A stretch of DNA of 12,985 bases from Pleurocapsa sp. MO_226.B13. GTDB lineage: Bacteria > Cyanobacteriota > Cyanobacteriia > Cyanobacteriales > Xenococcaceae. Both the position numbers and the translations under genes were made by a program. Every line of letters begins with the position of its first letter. Positions within the stretch are counted from its first letter, which is position 1. The notes under the pieces were generated by a model, which saw nothing but the letters and a program-made list of their open reading frames with translations, had not been told where the DNA came from and made no database searches. The stretch lies in contig JASJEI010000193.1 in assembly GCA_030064795.1 (NCBI GenBank), positions 1 to 12,985 on the forward strand, in the 5' to 3' direction. Below are positions 1 to 6,994 of this stretch, in pieces.

Positions 1-201
1 TGGCACAGACAATGTACCCAGCAAAAGTTAGATGCTCATCTAGTGCTTACGGCATACGATCAGTTAGTGATTGAAGTTAGAGAAAATTTAGCTGAATATA
101 CGGCTCGAGTTTTGCAATCGGTAATGATTGAGGCGGGACAGCAATTACTTGACCCCGTACCAGTAGTAGTCGATATCAAAGTAGGAAAGTATTGGAGCTG
201 A
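1..201 (+). CDS. Family A DNA polymerase, C-terminal end (partial)
   Basis: This is the last 66 codons of a gene that begins outside the window, open from base 1 in frame 1 and ending in TGA. The stretch LTAYDQLVIEV aligns with motif C of family A (PolI-type) DNA polymerases, normally written VHDE. The tail ending VVVDIKVGKYWS matches the usual PolI terminus (VDVGVGKNW-like). The catalytic aspartate of motif C is present (D20 of the fragment, bases 58-60), but its neighbours differ: His is Tyr and Glu is Gln. Family role: template-directed DNA synthesis in replication or repair. The divergent motif suggests a plasmid- or phage-type polymerase rather than the housekeeping PolA, but that is inference from one motif. 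The gene is convergent with the AAA+ ATPase gene, with 155 bp between them. Confidence 0.72.
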   Translation, partial: WHRQCTQQKLDAHLVLTAYDQLVIEVRENLAEYTARVLQSVMIEAGQQLLDPVPVVVDIKVGKYWS

Positions 202-265
202 AAGTCTTTCTGGGTATTGTTTCTGCTTTTAACTGACTTGATTATCTTGATTTGTGGGTAAATGA

Positions 266-345
266 GTAGCTGGGTAATTAGGTTACTAGGTATCTTTGTT
301 TCTGGGTAGCTGGGTAACTGAGTTATTAGGTATCTTGTTTTCCGC
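266..345. repeat. Two tandem copies of a 40-bp unit
   Basis: Bases 266-305 and 306-345 are imperfect direct copies with a 40-bp period. Both start GTAGCTGGGTAA and share AGGTATCTT near the middle. They fill the spacer between the convergent polymerase and ATPase genes. No coding function is supported. Confidence 0.7.
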
Positions 346-351
346 GATCGC
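344..351. repeat. HIP1 octamer GCGATCGC
   Basis: This is a perfect HIP1 palindrome, the repeat that is strongly over-represented in many cyanobacterial genomes. Further perfect copies lie at 1649-1656, 1860-1867 and 3939-3946. No perfect copy was seen right of 3946. Confidence 0.85.
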
Positions 352-356
352 ATTTC

Positions 357-1973
357 TTATCCTCCGCCCAGTAAAGCTTCTTCCTCTAATTTGAAGGGAC
401 TACGATCGGGGCTAGAAGCGGGCTTGGCAAACCAGGCATTGTTCCGCATCGCCTGAATTGATTCTGATGCTCGAACTGAAGCCTTAACAATCTGCTTTAC
501 TTTTGAGAGTAAATATTCAAATTCAATTTGAGAAGATTGTTGTTTGCTAACTCGTTCTTTGGGTGAAAGACTACAGTACCAATCACTCAGGCAAAGTTTA
601 ACTACATCGGCAATCTCTACTGGAGTACATTCTTCAGCCTCATCTAAAAGATCTGTCCACTGTTCAATAGTCCAGGGCGTGTCTTCAACTTTTGGAGGAT
701 TGGAATGGGGAAACTGAGTAGGGAAGTATTTAGCTAGGTAGATATTGAAAATGTCATAAATAGCTCCTCGATGGGGTAGGTCGATCATCCAGATACCACC
801 ATCATCAAAACGACGCACCAATTCTGCGGGTAAAAGTTCGATACGGTTAACGGTGCCAATAGTAATAACTGGCGAGCTATGTTCCTGCATCCAAGTCAGG
901 AATTTTTGAACTATACGACGAGCAGCTCCTCCTGATTCCCAATCTGCTAGCCCTTTATCCCAATCATCGAGGAATAGGATAACTTTACCGATGCTCTCGG
1001 CCAGTTCTAAAAGGCGGGATACAATTCTGTCTGGGTTATCTGAACCTAAAATATCACCAAAAGATATGCCCAAAATGGTGTAGCCTAAAGTTTTGGCTGT
1101 CATTTTAGCAGTCAAACTCTTCCCTGTCCCTGGAGGTCCGACAAACAACATTGCTTTAGGTGGCTTGATGCCGTAGTGTTGGGCAGCAGGTTCGTTGAGT
1201 TTGGCCAACTTTTCAAACAGAAATCTACTCAGTATGTCATTGCCACCAATACGCGGTATTTCAGGCTTGCTAAAATACTCTAAGTCAAGGTCACTGTTGT
1301 TGAGACGTTCCTCTTTTAGCTCGATCAGCTTTTGAGTTAACCGATTTAAGGAGTCAGAAACATTCTCCTCGGCTGTAAGATGAGACTGTTGAAACTGTTC
1401 TAGTTCGTGGTGAATATCGCCCCAAGATAGACCTTGACAGGCAGAAATAAGCTGTGCTGGGGACTCTTGTTTTAGCTGGGTCTTCAAGAATTGTTCGATT
1501 TCACGCTCTGTGGGCAAACTCAACTTGACCTGTTCTATCTTGAGCCGTAGTTTGGGACTAAGTTGAATCCATTCTCCCAGCAGTATTAGTTTGACTTTGG
1601 GCTGATACTGGAGATGGTTGGCACAGTTAAATATTTGAGATTCTCTTTGCGATCGCTGTTTGGGTGTTAAATAGTCAAAATCTAAAAGATTATCAAATAT
1701 GAATAAAGCATCTTTCTCATCAGGCAATTTTTTCTGCTGTAGTGAGATTAGAGGATTTTGGTCAATATGATTCTCGGTAGGAACGTACTTGAGTTTTCCT
1801 GGTTCTAAATTCAATTCAGCCAAACACTCATAACCATTGTTCCAGTAAAAGATAGAATGGCGATCGCCATAGATAGTAACCAGTTGTTTTAAGACCAGTT
1901 CGTAATCACTGGGGTAAAGTTCAAGTGCCGTAATAGAAGCGTTGTCGTTCTTGACTAGTTTGTCGCTAAACAT
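357..1973 (-). CDS. AAA+ ATPase, Ycf46-like architecture
   Basis: A 538-residue protein with two parts. Residues 15-165 resemble the degenerate P-loop-like N-terminal half of Ycf46-type proteins: an LFIFDNLLDFD segment, then LILLGEWIQLSPKL and LSLPTEREIEQFL. Residues 240-420 are an AAA+ module with Walker A GPPGTGKS (279-286), Walker B VILFLDDWD (331-339), sensor-1 Asn in TVN (376) and paired arginines (387-388) before FDDGG as arginine-finger candidates. The usual Walker B Asp-Glu pair is Asp-Asp (336-337), so hydrolysis may be slow; this is inference. Ycf46 is linked in cyanobacteria to regulation of carbon uptake, but this copy sits in accessory DNA and need not share that role. The start is the ATG at 1973 with no clear Shine-Dalgarno. 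It is transcribed divergently from the Gln-rich protein gene. Confidence 0.85.
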   Translation of the reverse strand: MFSDKLVKNDNASITALELYPSDYELVLKQLVTIYGDRHSIFYWNNGYECLAELNLEPGKLKYVPTENHIDQNPLISLQQKKLPDEKDALFIFDNLLDFDYLTPKQRSQRESQIFNCANHLQYQPKVKLILLGEWIQLSPKLRLKIEQVKLSLPTEREIEQFLKTQLKQESPAQLISACQGLSWGDIHHELEQFQQSHLTAEENVSDSLNRLTQKLIELKEERLNNSDLDLEYFSKPEIPRIGGNDILSRFLFEKLAKLNEPAAQHYGIKPPKAMLFVGPPGTGKSLTAKMTAKTLGYTILGISFGDILGSDNPDRIVSRLLELAESIGKVILFLDDWDKGLADWESGGAARRIVQKFLTWMQEHSSPVITIGTVNRIELLPAELVRRFDDGGIWMIDLPHRGAIYDIFNIYLAKYFPTQFPHSNPPKVEDTPWTIEQWTDLLDEAEECTPVEIADVVKLCLSDWYCSLSPKERVSKQQSSQIEFEYLLSKVKQIVKASVRASESIQAMRNNAWFAKPASSPDRSPFKLEEEALLGGG

Positions 1974-2279
1974 GAATTGTAGTGACTCGGGTTTGGACTC
2001 AGGCTTAGTATGCCCAATTTTGATAGATAAAGGGCTATCAGTCTTGGTTGGGTCGCAGTAGACACTGCTGGGAAATATTTGCCCTTTCGGGCAAGGGTAG
2101 GTGAATTAATCGAGGTCGCACGGAGACTGAAGCAATTTCAGTACTTCAAGTTGTCCCTAGAAAGATTAGTTTGACCAACGGTCACAGCAGAAAGGGCTTG
2201 CCCGCATCTGTTCGTCGTTTGACGGCGGAGTAATCTGTGACTAGCGTTTAGTTCAAATAAAAAATAGCCAATTAACATT
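1974..2279. promoter_or_regulatory. Divergent intergenic region
   Basis: This 306-bp spacer separates the start codons of the minus-strand AAA+ gene and the plus-strand Gln-rich gene, so it should hold both promoters. I could not place convincing -35/-10 boxes. The plus-strand start at 2280 has no Shine-Dalgarno; only an A-rich stretch precedes it. Most of the spacer (2065-2241) is occupied by the inverted repeats described in the candidate structured RNA entry. Confidence 0.5.
2065..2241 (+). other. Candidate structured RNA or 5' leader
   Basis: Several nested inverted repeats can be read directly. TTGCCC-TTTC-GGGCAA is a hairpin at 2079-2094. CTGCTG (2065-2070) pairs with CAGCAG (2185-2190). 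GCCCTTTC (2081-2088) is complementary to GAAAGGGC (2190-2197), and GGGCAAG (2089-2095) to CTTGCCC (2197-2203). GTCACAG (2181-2187) pairs with CTGTGAC (2235-2241) and encloses CGTC-GTTT-GACG (2213-2224). The mutually exclusive pairings would suit an RNA with alternative folds, such as a leader of the Gln-rich gene or a stand-alone small RNA. No known RNA family is recognised and the strand is assumed. Confidence 0.35.
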
Positions 2280-3041
2280 ATGACTAACTATAATCAAATG
2301 CCTCAAGGTGTAGCTGTTCCCATGCCTCAACAGGTTCAAGGACAGCAATTTCAACAGGTTCAACCTATGCAGCAACCTACTGGTCAACCTCAAGGTGTAA
2401 ACTTTCCTGGTGGCGTAATTAGTCCTCAAGATGGTCAGGTTATCAACCAATTGTGTCTTGCAATCAACAATGCTTTGGGCGTTCAGCTCAACGATCGAGC
2501 TACTGTGTTCAAAAGCCTGTACTTTGGTTTTCGAGACTTTTTCAAGACTCTTTATGTCAATCAAATTTCTCAAGAAAGAGGTTCTAAACCCACTACTCCT
2601 GATTACGAAAAGGCTCAACAAGTTTTTGAAAATATCTTTGGTACTGTCGGTCAACCCAAAGTCAGTGAGGCGCAACTATGTTTGACAATGAAAGCCATTG
2701 CACCCGATCTATTACCTAATTTGACTTCTGGCAATAAGCCTCATGAGGCTATTATGAGCCACATCTTAACCCAGAACTGGCACAGTCAAAATGTGCGTCA
2801 AAACAGTGGTAGCACTCGTAATATCAACAGTGGCAACGGCTATAGTAATAGCGTTAATCCCTTTGGTAATGCTCAGTCTAAAGCAGCAGCAGCAGCTGGT
2901 ATTGTCAATGGGCAAGTACCAGCACAGCCTGTTAACTATGCACCTAATCCCCAACCTATACAACCTACTGGCTATGCACCGAGTAATGGCAACGCCCAAC
3001 AGGCAGCTCAGGCTGTAATGGGAGCTATGCCAACTTACTAA
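2280..3041 (+). CDS. Gln/Pro-rich protein of unknown function
   Basis: A 253-residue protein I do not recognise. Residues 1-45 are a low-complexity Met/Gln/Pro/Val tail with repeated QQVQ, QPMQQP and QPQG motifs. Residues 50-165 have normal composition and look helical and folded (QVINQLCLAINNALGVQLN, then FKSLYFGFRDFFKTLYV). The remaining 85 residues return to Asn/Gln/Ala/Pro-rich sequence with a run of five Ala. There is no signal peptide or membrane segment. A compact core between two probably disordered tails suggests a scaffolding, nucleic-acid-associated or phase-separating protein, but nothing in the sequence settles this. The gene is single, has a long structured upstream region and ends at a strong terminator, so it is likely an independently expressed transcript. 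Confidence 0.8.
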   Translation: MTNYNQMPQGVAVPMPQQVQGQQFQQVQPMQQPTGQPQGVNFPGGVISPQDGQVINQLCLAINNALGVQLNDRATVFKSLYFGFRDFFKTLYVNQISQERGSKPTTPDYEKAQQVFENIFGTVGQPKVSEAQLCLTMKAIAPDLLPNLTSGNKPHEAIMSHILTQNWHSQNVRQNSGSTRNINSGNGYSNSVNPFGNAQSKAAAAAGIVNGQVPAQPVNYAPNPQPIQPTGYAPSNGNAQQAAQAVMGAMPTY

Positions 3042-3090
3042 ACTTCAACTTAGCACTGGTTCAAATTGGTTTTAATCAGTGCTAATGTCA

Positions 3091-3123
3091 AACGAACTAG
3101 GTAAAACCTGGTTCGTTTTTTTT
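3091..3123 (+). terminator. Intrinsic terminator of the Gln-rich gene
   Basis: A 12-bp stem (3091-3102 with 3106-3117, one T-G wobble) closes an AAA loop and runs directly into eight T residues (3116-3123). It lies 50 bp after the stop codon. This is a classic rho-independent terminator on the plus strand. Confidence 0.92.
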
Positions 3124-3127
3124 ACAA

Positions 3128-3198
3128 AAGCTATTAGCTCTTGGCTCTTAGCTTCTCTATCAAACAGATAGGATAAAGTGCCTAATAGCTAATAGCTT
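3128..3198. repeat. Dispersed repeat, copy 1 (AAGCTATTAG/CTAATAGCTT ends)
   Basis: A 71-bp segment with terminal inverted repeats AAGCTATTAG (3128-3137) and CTAATAGCTT (3189-3198) and internal AGCTCTTGGCTCTTAGC. Related copies lie at 6197-6219 and 9356-9415. It is followed by TTTGAGCGAAGCGAGTTT (3200-3217), another short palindrome-like motif. It looks like a small non-coding intergenic repeat. Confidence 0.6.
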
Positions 3199-3284
3199 GT
3201 TTGAGCGAAGCGAGTTTAATAGGCTTTGAAAATTATGTCCTATGTGTAATGTAAGTTGCTGTTTGGTTAGAAATCGAGTTTAAG

Positions 3285-4598
3285 CTAAATTCCTGGTCCT
3301 AAAATGATCCAACTCTCACGGTTGGCAGGCAACCAAGGAATGGGTCCAATGAAGTAAGGAGTGCAACCAAGGTCGGGAATACCTCTTTTACAGATACGAA
3401 AGAAGATAGCAGTTTCTGCTGTGTCTGTGGTTTCATCGACTTTCCAAAGAGCAACCTTAAAAGCAGGACCAAAAGAGTTTCGTCCAGTTGGTTCTTTTCC
3501 ACAGTTAAGATTACCTAATATCCCTTCTCCTCCATCTACGCCCCAAGGAGCTTCAGGACAGATATTGCCGTTGTTGGGGTCATTTCCCAATATCCATCTG
3601 CGTCCTTCAGACACCCAGCGTATATTCCGACCTGAGTTTTCAAGATCGTCAAGTTCAATATAAGCACATTCTTGGTTACAGGGGACTGCATAGCCAGAAA
3701 CGTTACTACCCGAGACGCTAAACCCAGCCTTAACCTGGCCCTCCGCATTGCTCCAAATAGCATCTACACGGGAAATAAATGCTAAGGTGCTAGCAATAGG
3801 GTTGGGTAGATCGTCAAGAGAAATATCTGCTAAACCCTCAAGATCGCTGATATAGCTATCTCTCCAGCCTTCATAGTTTTGAATTTGACTGTCTTCTAAC
3901 CCCGATACATCTGCAAGGTTGTACTGACTGAGATCTAAGCGATCGCCCAGCTTACTTTGAGAAACATCACCAAATGCTCCGTCTCGATCGGCCAGGTTGT
4001 TGGCAGAAAAATCTAAAATAGAACTATCCGATCCGTATTCCTGCTCTACCAAGTCAGCTAGGGGAGGGATATTCTTAATTTTTTCATTTTCTAGCTGAGG
4101 ATTGGCTTCGATAAATTCAGCTACGGTTCGCTCTTCTAAAAAGCCAAACCGATCTAGAGTTACGTCTTCAAGCTCCCTTCCTGATTTAGTGACAATATCC
4201 CCCAAGCTAAGTTGTCCTATGCCAAATCCTTCCTCTAAGTCCCCTAATTTTAAGGTGTCAACTACCAAATCTCCTGCTGACCATTCTCTGCCTAACTTGT
4301 AACCAGCGTAGCGATCGTAGGCATCAGAAATAAAGCCTGATTCATCAAAACTCCCTAAGCTGCCAAAGTTAATTGAACTAAAGTCTGGTACTTTTACAGT
4401 ACCTTGAGATTGGTTGTCTTCTCCCACTAAATCATAGGTTTGGGTGGGAATAGATGAAACCTCAGCTTGCCCAGGTAGGGCAGTGGCGTTAGTCAGGGTT
4501 AGAGTAAATAGCCCCAAAAACAAATTAAATAAAGACAATTGGCGATCGAACATATTTAGAGCGTAGATTAGATAATTAATTAATGTAGGTTTGGTCAT
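3285..4598 (-). CDS. Exported Cys-containing protein of unknown function
   Basis: I choose the ATG at 4598, which overlaps the stop codon of the upstream gene as ATGA. An earlier in-frame start (4634) would lie inside that gene. The result is 437 residues. The N-terminus carries a hydrophobic segment FNLFLGLFTLTLTNATALPG ending in an AxA-like cleavage region, so it is likely secreted. The mature part is acidic, with recurrent Leu-Asp motifs (LGDL, LSLGDI, LADV, LEGLADISLDDLP). The C-terminal third has six cysteines (CNQEC, NICP, NCG, RICK, GCTP), compatible with disulfides outside the cytoplasm. I do not recognise the family. Translational coupling to the membrane protein gene argues for a shared complex, possibly at the cell surface. 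Confidence 0.78.
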   Translation of the reverse strand: MTKPTLINYLIYALNMFDRQLSLFNLFLGLFTLTLTNATALPGQAEVSSIPTQTYDLVGEDNQSQGTVKVPDFSSINFGSLGSFDESGFISDAYDRYAGYKLGREWSAGDLVVDTLKLGDLEEGFGIGQLSLGDIVTKSGRELEDVTLDRFGFLEERTVAEFIEANPQLENEKIKNIPPLADLVEQEYGSDSSILDFSANNLADRDGAFGDVSQSKLGDRLDLSQYNLADVSGLEDSQIQNYEGWRDSYISDLEGLADISLDDLPNPIASTLAFISRVDAIWSNAEGQVKAGFSVSGSNVSGYAVPCNQECAYIELDDLENSGRNIRWVSEGRRWILGNDPNNGNICPEAPWGVDGGEGILGNLNCGKEPTGRNSFGPAFKVALWKVDETTDTAETAIFFRICKRGIPDLGCTPYFIGPIPWLPANRESWIILGPGI

Positions 4599-5401
4599 CG
4601 CTTTTGAGGCGGTGTCATCCAAAGCACGCACCAACCTTCGGCAACTGACTGTCCTTCTAGCTTGAGAGTAATATTCAACTCAGCAGCTTCCTGTTCGCAG
4701 ATACGAGTTCTTCCCTTTTGGGTTAGCCCGCGACTATTCCACTGAACCAAATCCCGAGCTAGTTTGCCCCGATCGGATTTGACCCACTCTAAAAGTGCAG
4801 TGTCTTGGTTACTTAATCCTGAATTGCTGTAGCGATAGTCAAAATAGCTACGGGTAAAGAACCCCGAGATAAAAGTCATGGTCATTGCACCCATTAGATA
4901 CACTCCCAAGCGACCCATGGTTGTCCAATCACTTACCGCCTTTTTATGGGCTGCGTGCTTGACTAGGTGGGATACAGAATTGGATATTTTGGCTTGAGTA
5001 AGATTGACGCTAGCAGCTTCTATAACCTCCAGGTTTTGAGTTAGAGTTTGATATTGATTGATTAAATCTTGAGAGTAGGTGCGAAAACTAGCGTCAATGC
5101 GTTGTTGATTGGCTTCAATCTGCTGGCTGAATTTGGCTTCAAAATCATTGATTAACAAAGTGAGAATTTCTTCTTGTTTGTTTACCGAGTTTTCAATGGT
5201 CTTAAACTTTAGTAAAAATGCCCACAGCGGATCGTTTTTATCTAACTGCTGTTCTTCTTTGAACTCAAGTAAGGACATTACCTCATCTTTGTTCGCCATC
5301 TGAGCTAACTGCTCAACTATGGATAGAGGTACGGGAGACTGATTTGAGGATAAGGTGTCAGCCTCTGTATCCTGCTGCTTTAGTGAATCATTTATGTTCA
5401 T
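4595..5401 (-). CDS. Coiled-coil protein with one membrane segment
   Basis: A 268-residue protein. Residues 1-155 are hydrophilic, Gln/Glu-rich and probably form a long coiled coil (QEEILTLLINDFEAKFSQ and QQIEANQQRIDASFR). A single transmembrane helix follows at about 165-183 (GRLGVYLMGAMTMTFISGFF). The C-terminal 80 residues hold two cysteines (ICEQ, WCVLW) and end MTPPQKR. Topology and length recall proteins found beside ParA/MobD-like ATPases on cyanobacterial plasmids (possibly the DUF6753 group; from memory and unverified). It lies 4 bp after the ATPase gene and overlaps the exported-protein gene by 4 bp. The coiled coil may link the cytoplasmic ATPase to the membrane; that is inference from order and topology. 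Confidence 0.8.
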   Translation of the reverse strand: MNINDSLKQQDTEADTLSSNQSPVPLSIVEQLAQMANKDEVMSLLEFKEEQQLDKNDPLWAFLLKFKTIENSVNKQEEILTLLINDFEAKFSQQIEANQQRIDASFRTYSQDLINQYQTLTQNLEVIEAASVNLTQAKISNSVSHLVKHAAHKKAVSDWTTMGRLGVYLMGAMTMTFISGFFTRSYFDYRYSNSGLSNQDTALLEWVKSDRGKLARDLVQWNSRGLTQKGRTRICEQEAAELNITLKLEGQSVAEGWCVLWMTPPQKR

Positions 5402-5405
5402 ATTA

Positions 5406-6140
5406 TTAAGCAGCTTTAGTAGCCTCCACTAGGGAAAACAAATTTACAATCTCATTACACTGGATTTTTAGGTAGTTGGTTAGGCGATTTTGAGAAAGTT
5501 TGTTACCGCTATATGTGTCATAGGCTTTGCCAGATTTGAAGGTGGCTTCTCTTTCTGCCCGAGGCATGATGCCCAAGTCCATAGTCGATATACCCTCGAT
5601 CGATTCTGGCAATTCAGGCTTTTCTTGATTCCACTGGTGATCGATACCAAAATTACGTACCAGCACGGTAGTAAAGGCAGAAGAGCAGGCTACGGTTTTT
5701 TGCAATAATTCTAGGCTGGTATTATCGCCATTAGATAAAAACCAAATGTAGATTTGAAGCTTTTCTTCCTTGAGAAATTGAGCCTTGTCTAAACCATTTT
5801 GCTGTAGCCAGAAAAAAAGTTCGGCGTGGGAATCTGAAGGTAGATTAACGATCACGTCTTGCTTTAAGGCTTCTTCATAGATGCGATCGACTTTAATGGC
5901 TTCGCTGCTATAGTTGACCATAATTTCATTGCAGGCATCAAAGTGGACATCAGTAATCCCCCCATACATAGCTGAGACATCTTTTTTATGGGGATCGGTA
6001 TCAAACAAAGTAAAAGGTTTTGTATTAGCACCGTAAAAGTGACAAAGTAAGGTAGTAAAAAAACTTTTGCCGATGCTACCTCGATTACCGTCAACAAAGT
6101 GAATGGTATGGATTACGTTATCTGTATTAGCTTTAGCCAT
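5406..6140 (-). CDS. ParA/MobD-like P-loop ATPase, deviant
   Basis: A 244-residue protein with the SIMIBI/ParA layout. The P-loop is at residues 18-26 (GNRGSIGKS) where ParA has KGGxGKS. The signature lysine position is Arg20 and the second Gly is Ser22, while Lys25-Ser26 is intact. FTLFDTDPHKKD (43-54) matches the segment following the second ParA strand. The Walker B equivalent DVIVNLPSD has Asn99 where Asp is usual. These changes suggest ATP binding with altered dimerisation or hydrolysis. Known roles of the superfamily are plasmid partition, placement of protein complexes, and MobD-type accessory functions in mobilisation. No ParB gene or iteron array is visible nearby, which argues against a simple partition cassette. 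The start is the ATG at 6140, without a clear Shine-Dalgarno. Confidence 0.8.
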   Translation of the reverse strand: MAKANTDNVIHTIHFVDGNRGSIGKSFFTTLLCHFYGANTKPFTLFDTDPHKKDVSAMYGGITDVHFDACNEIMVNYSSEAIKVDRIYEEALKQDVIVNLPSDSHAELFFWLQQNGLDKAQFLKEEKLQIYIWFLSNGDNTSLELLQKTVACSSAFTTVLVRNFGIDHQWNQEKPELPESIEGISTMDLGIMPRAEREATFKSGKAYDTYSGNKLSQNRLTNYLKIQCNEIVNLFSLVEATKAA

Positions 6141-6196
6141 AATTATTTAACTGTCTAATCGATCTATATCTGTAGATAAATTTATTGGTTGGAAGT

Positions 6197-6219
6197 AGCT
6201 ATTAGTTATTAGCTAATAG
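6197..6219. repeat. Dispersed repeat, copy 2 (short)
   Basis: AGCTATTAG and CTAATAG flank TTATTAG in the 87-bp gap between the regulator and ATPase genes. CTATTAG (6199-6205) and CTAATAG (6213-6219) are inverted copies and can form a hairpin. It shares its ends with the copies at 3128-3198 and 9356-9415. Confidence 0.5.
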
Positions 6220-6227
6220 AAGGAACT

Positions 6228-6896
6228 CTAAGCAGCAGACTGTAGTGTTTGGTGTTCAAAGGTATAGACCAAGCCACTACTAATAGCAAGAGCGATTGCT
6301 TCTTGTTTGCTTTGTAGGTTAAGTTTTTGCACAATGGTTCTGAGACGAGAACCTACCCGCAAAGAACTATAGTTGACCATTTTGCCTATTTGACTGTAGG
6401 TGTATCCTTGAGATGTCAAAACTAGGATTTGCCGATCCAGCTTCTTCAACTGAGAAATCGCGTTACGTTGCTCGACGTTAGATTTGAAAACACAGTTGTT
6501 TAGCTGATGCTTGGCTTGAGAGCAGACAAATACACTGCCCATAAGAACACAGGTAATTGCCAAGATGATGCTTTGAGGATCGTTGTGTTCCAAACTAATG
6601 TACGAGCTATTATGGTTGAGGGCCAATAACAAAGAGTCTAAATTAGCAGGAAGATCGCATAGGATTAATTTTGCTCGATCGAGCTTTGTTATCTGCTGAC
6701 ATTTGTCTGAGTCTAGTAATTTTCCTTCAGCCAAAATTACAAATGTCTCTCCTAACTGTTGGAGAAAATTAGCTGAGTCTAGGCTTTTTGAATAGAGATT
6801 AGTGGTACGGACTTGATGCTCGGTATTATTAACTATAAACAGTTCCAAACCTTGGGCAATAATTTTATCGCTGTGAAGAATTAAAATAGTAGACAT
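6228..6896 (-). CDS. LuxR-type DNA-binding protein with degenerate receiver
   Basis: A 222-residue protein. Residues about 150-215 form a LuxR/FixJ helix-turn-helix: LDRQILVLTSQGYTYSQIG, then a recognition helix around YSSLRVGSRLRTIVQKLNL, then EAIALAISSGLV. Residues 1-125 have the length and start (ILILHSDKIIAQGLELFI) of a response-regulator receiver. However, the third strand (FVILAEGKLL) has no phosphoacceptor aspartate, so it is probably an unphosphorylated pseudo-receiver. Expected role: transcription factor, plausibly of the genes directly downstream on the same strand (ATPase, membrane protein, exported protein), 87 bp away. The ATG at 6896 gives full domain length. The palindrome TTGTACAA (6920-6927) and the long hairpin at 6952-6994 lie upstream and could be regulatory sites. 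Confidence 0.85.
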   Translation of the reverse strand: MSTILILHSDKIIAQGLELFIVNNTEHQVRTTNLYSKSLDSANFLQQLGETFVILAEGKLLDSDKCQQITKLDRAKLILCDLPANLDSLLLALNHNSSYISLEHNDPQSIILAITCVLMGSVFVCSQAKHQLNNCVFKSNVEQRNAISQLKKLDRQILVLTSQGYTYSQIGKMVNYSSLRVGSRLRTIVQKLNLQSKQEAIALAISSGLVYTFEHQTLQSAA

Positions 6897-6951
6897 TTTT
6901 AAAGACTTGAAGACTAATGTTGTACAAGGTAAGGATTTAAAAGTAGGTTTT

Positions 6952-6994
6952 AATAGTTTGAGTCAGCATTGGGCTGATGCTGACTCAAACTATT
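6952..6994. repeat. 18-bp perfect inverted repeat
   Basis: AATAGTTTGAGTCAGCAT (6952-6969) and its exact complement (6977-6994) flank a 7-base loop TGGGCTG. The plus-strand exit is ATTTTGTTTT, loosely terminator-like. It lies 55 bp upstream of the regulator start codon and about 230 bp left of the IsrB element. It could be a terminator, an operator, a leader hairpin or a mobile-element end. The sequence does not decide. Confidence 0.85.

Noticed and set aside
60..353. 97-residue minus-strand ORF over the polymerase end
   Set aside because: It is antisense to a recognisable polymerase terminus and its sequence comes partly from the 40-bp tandem repeat.
2253..2675. 140-residue minus-strand ORF opposite the Gln-rich gene
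   Set aside because: It is the shadow of a real gene with a start, a terminator and a plausible protein on the plus strand.
4599..4634. Upstream ATG for the exported protein gene
   Set aside because: It would begin inside the preceding gene and put 12 polar residues before the signal sequence. The ATGA overlap at 4595-4598 is the better start.
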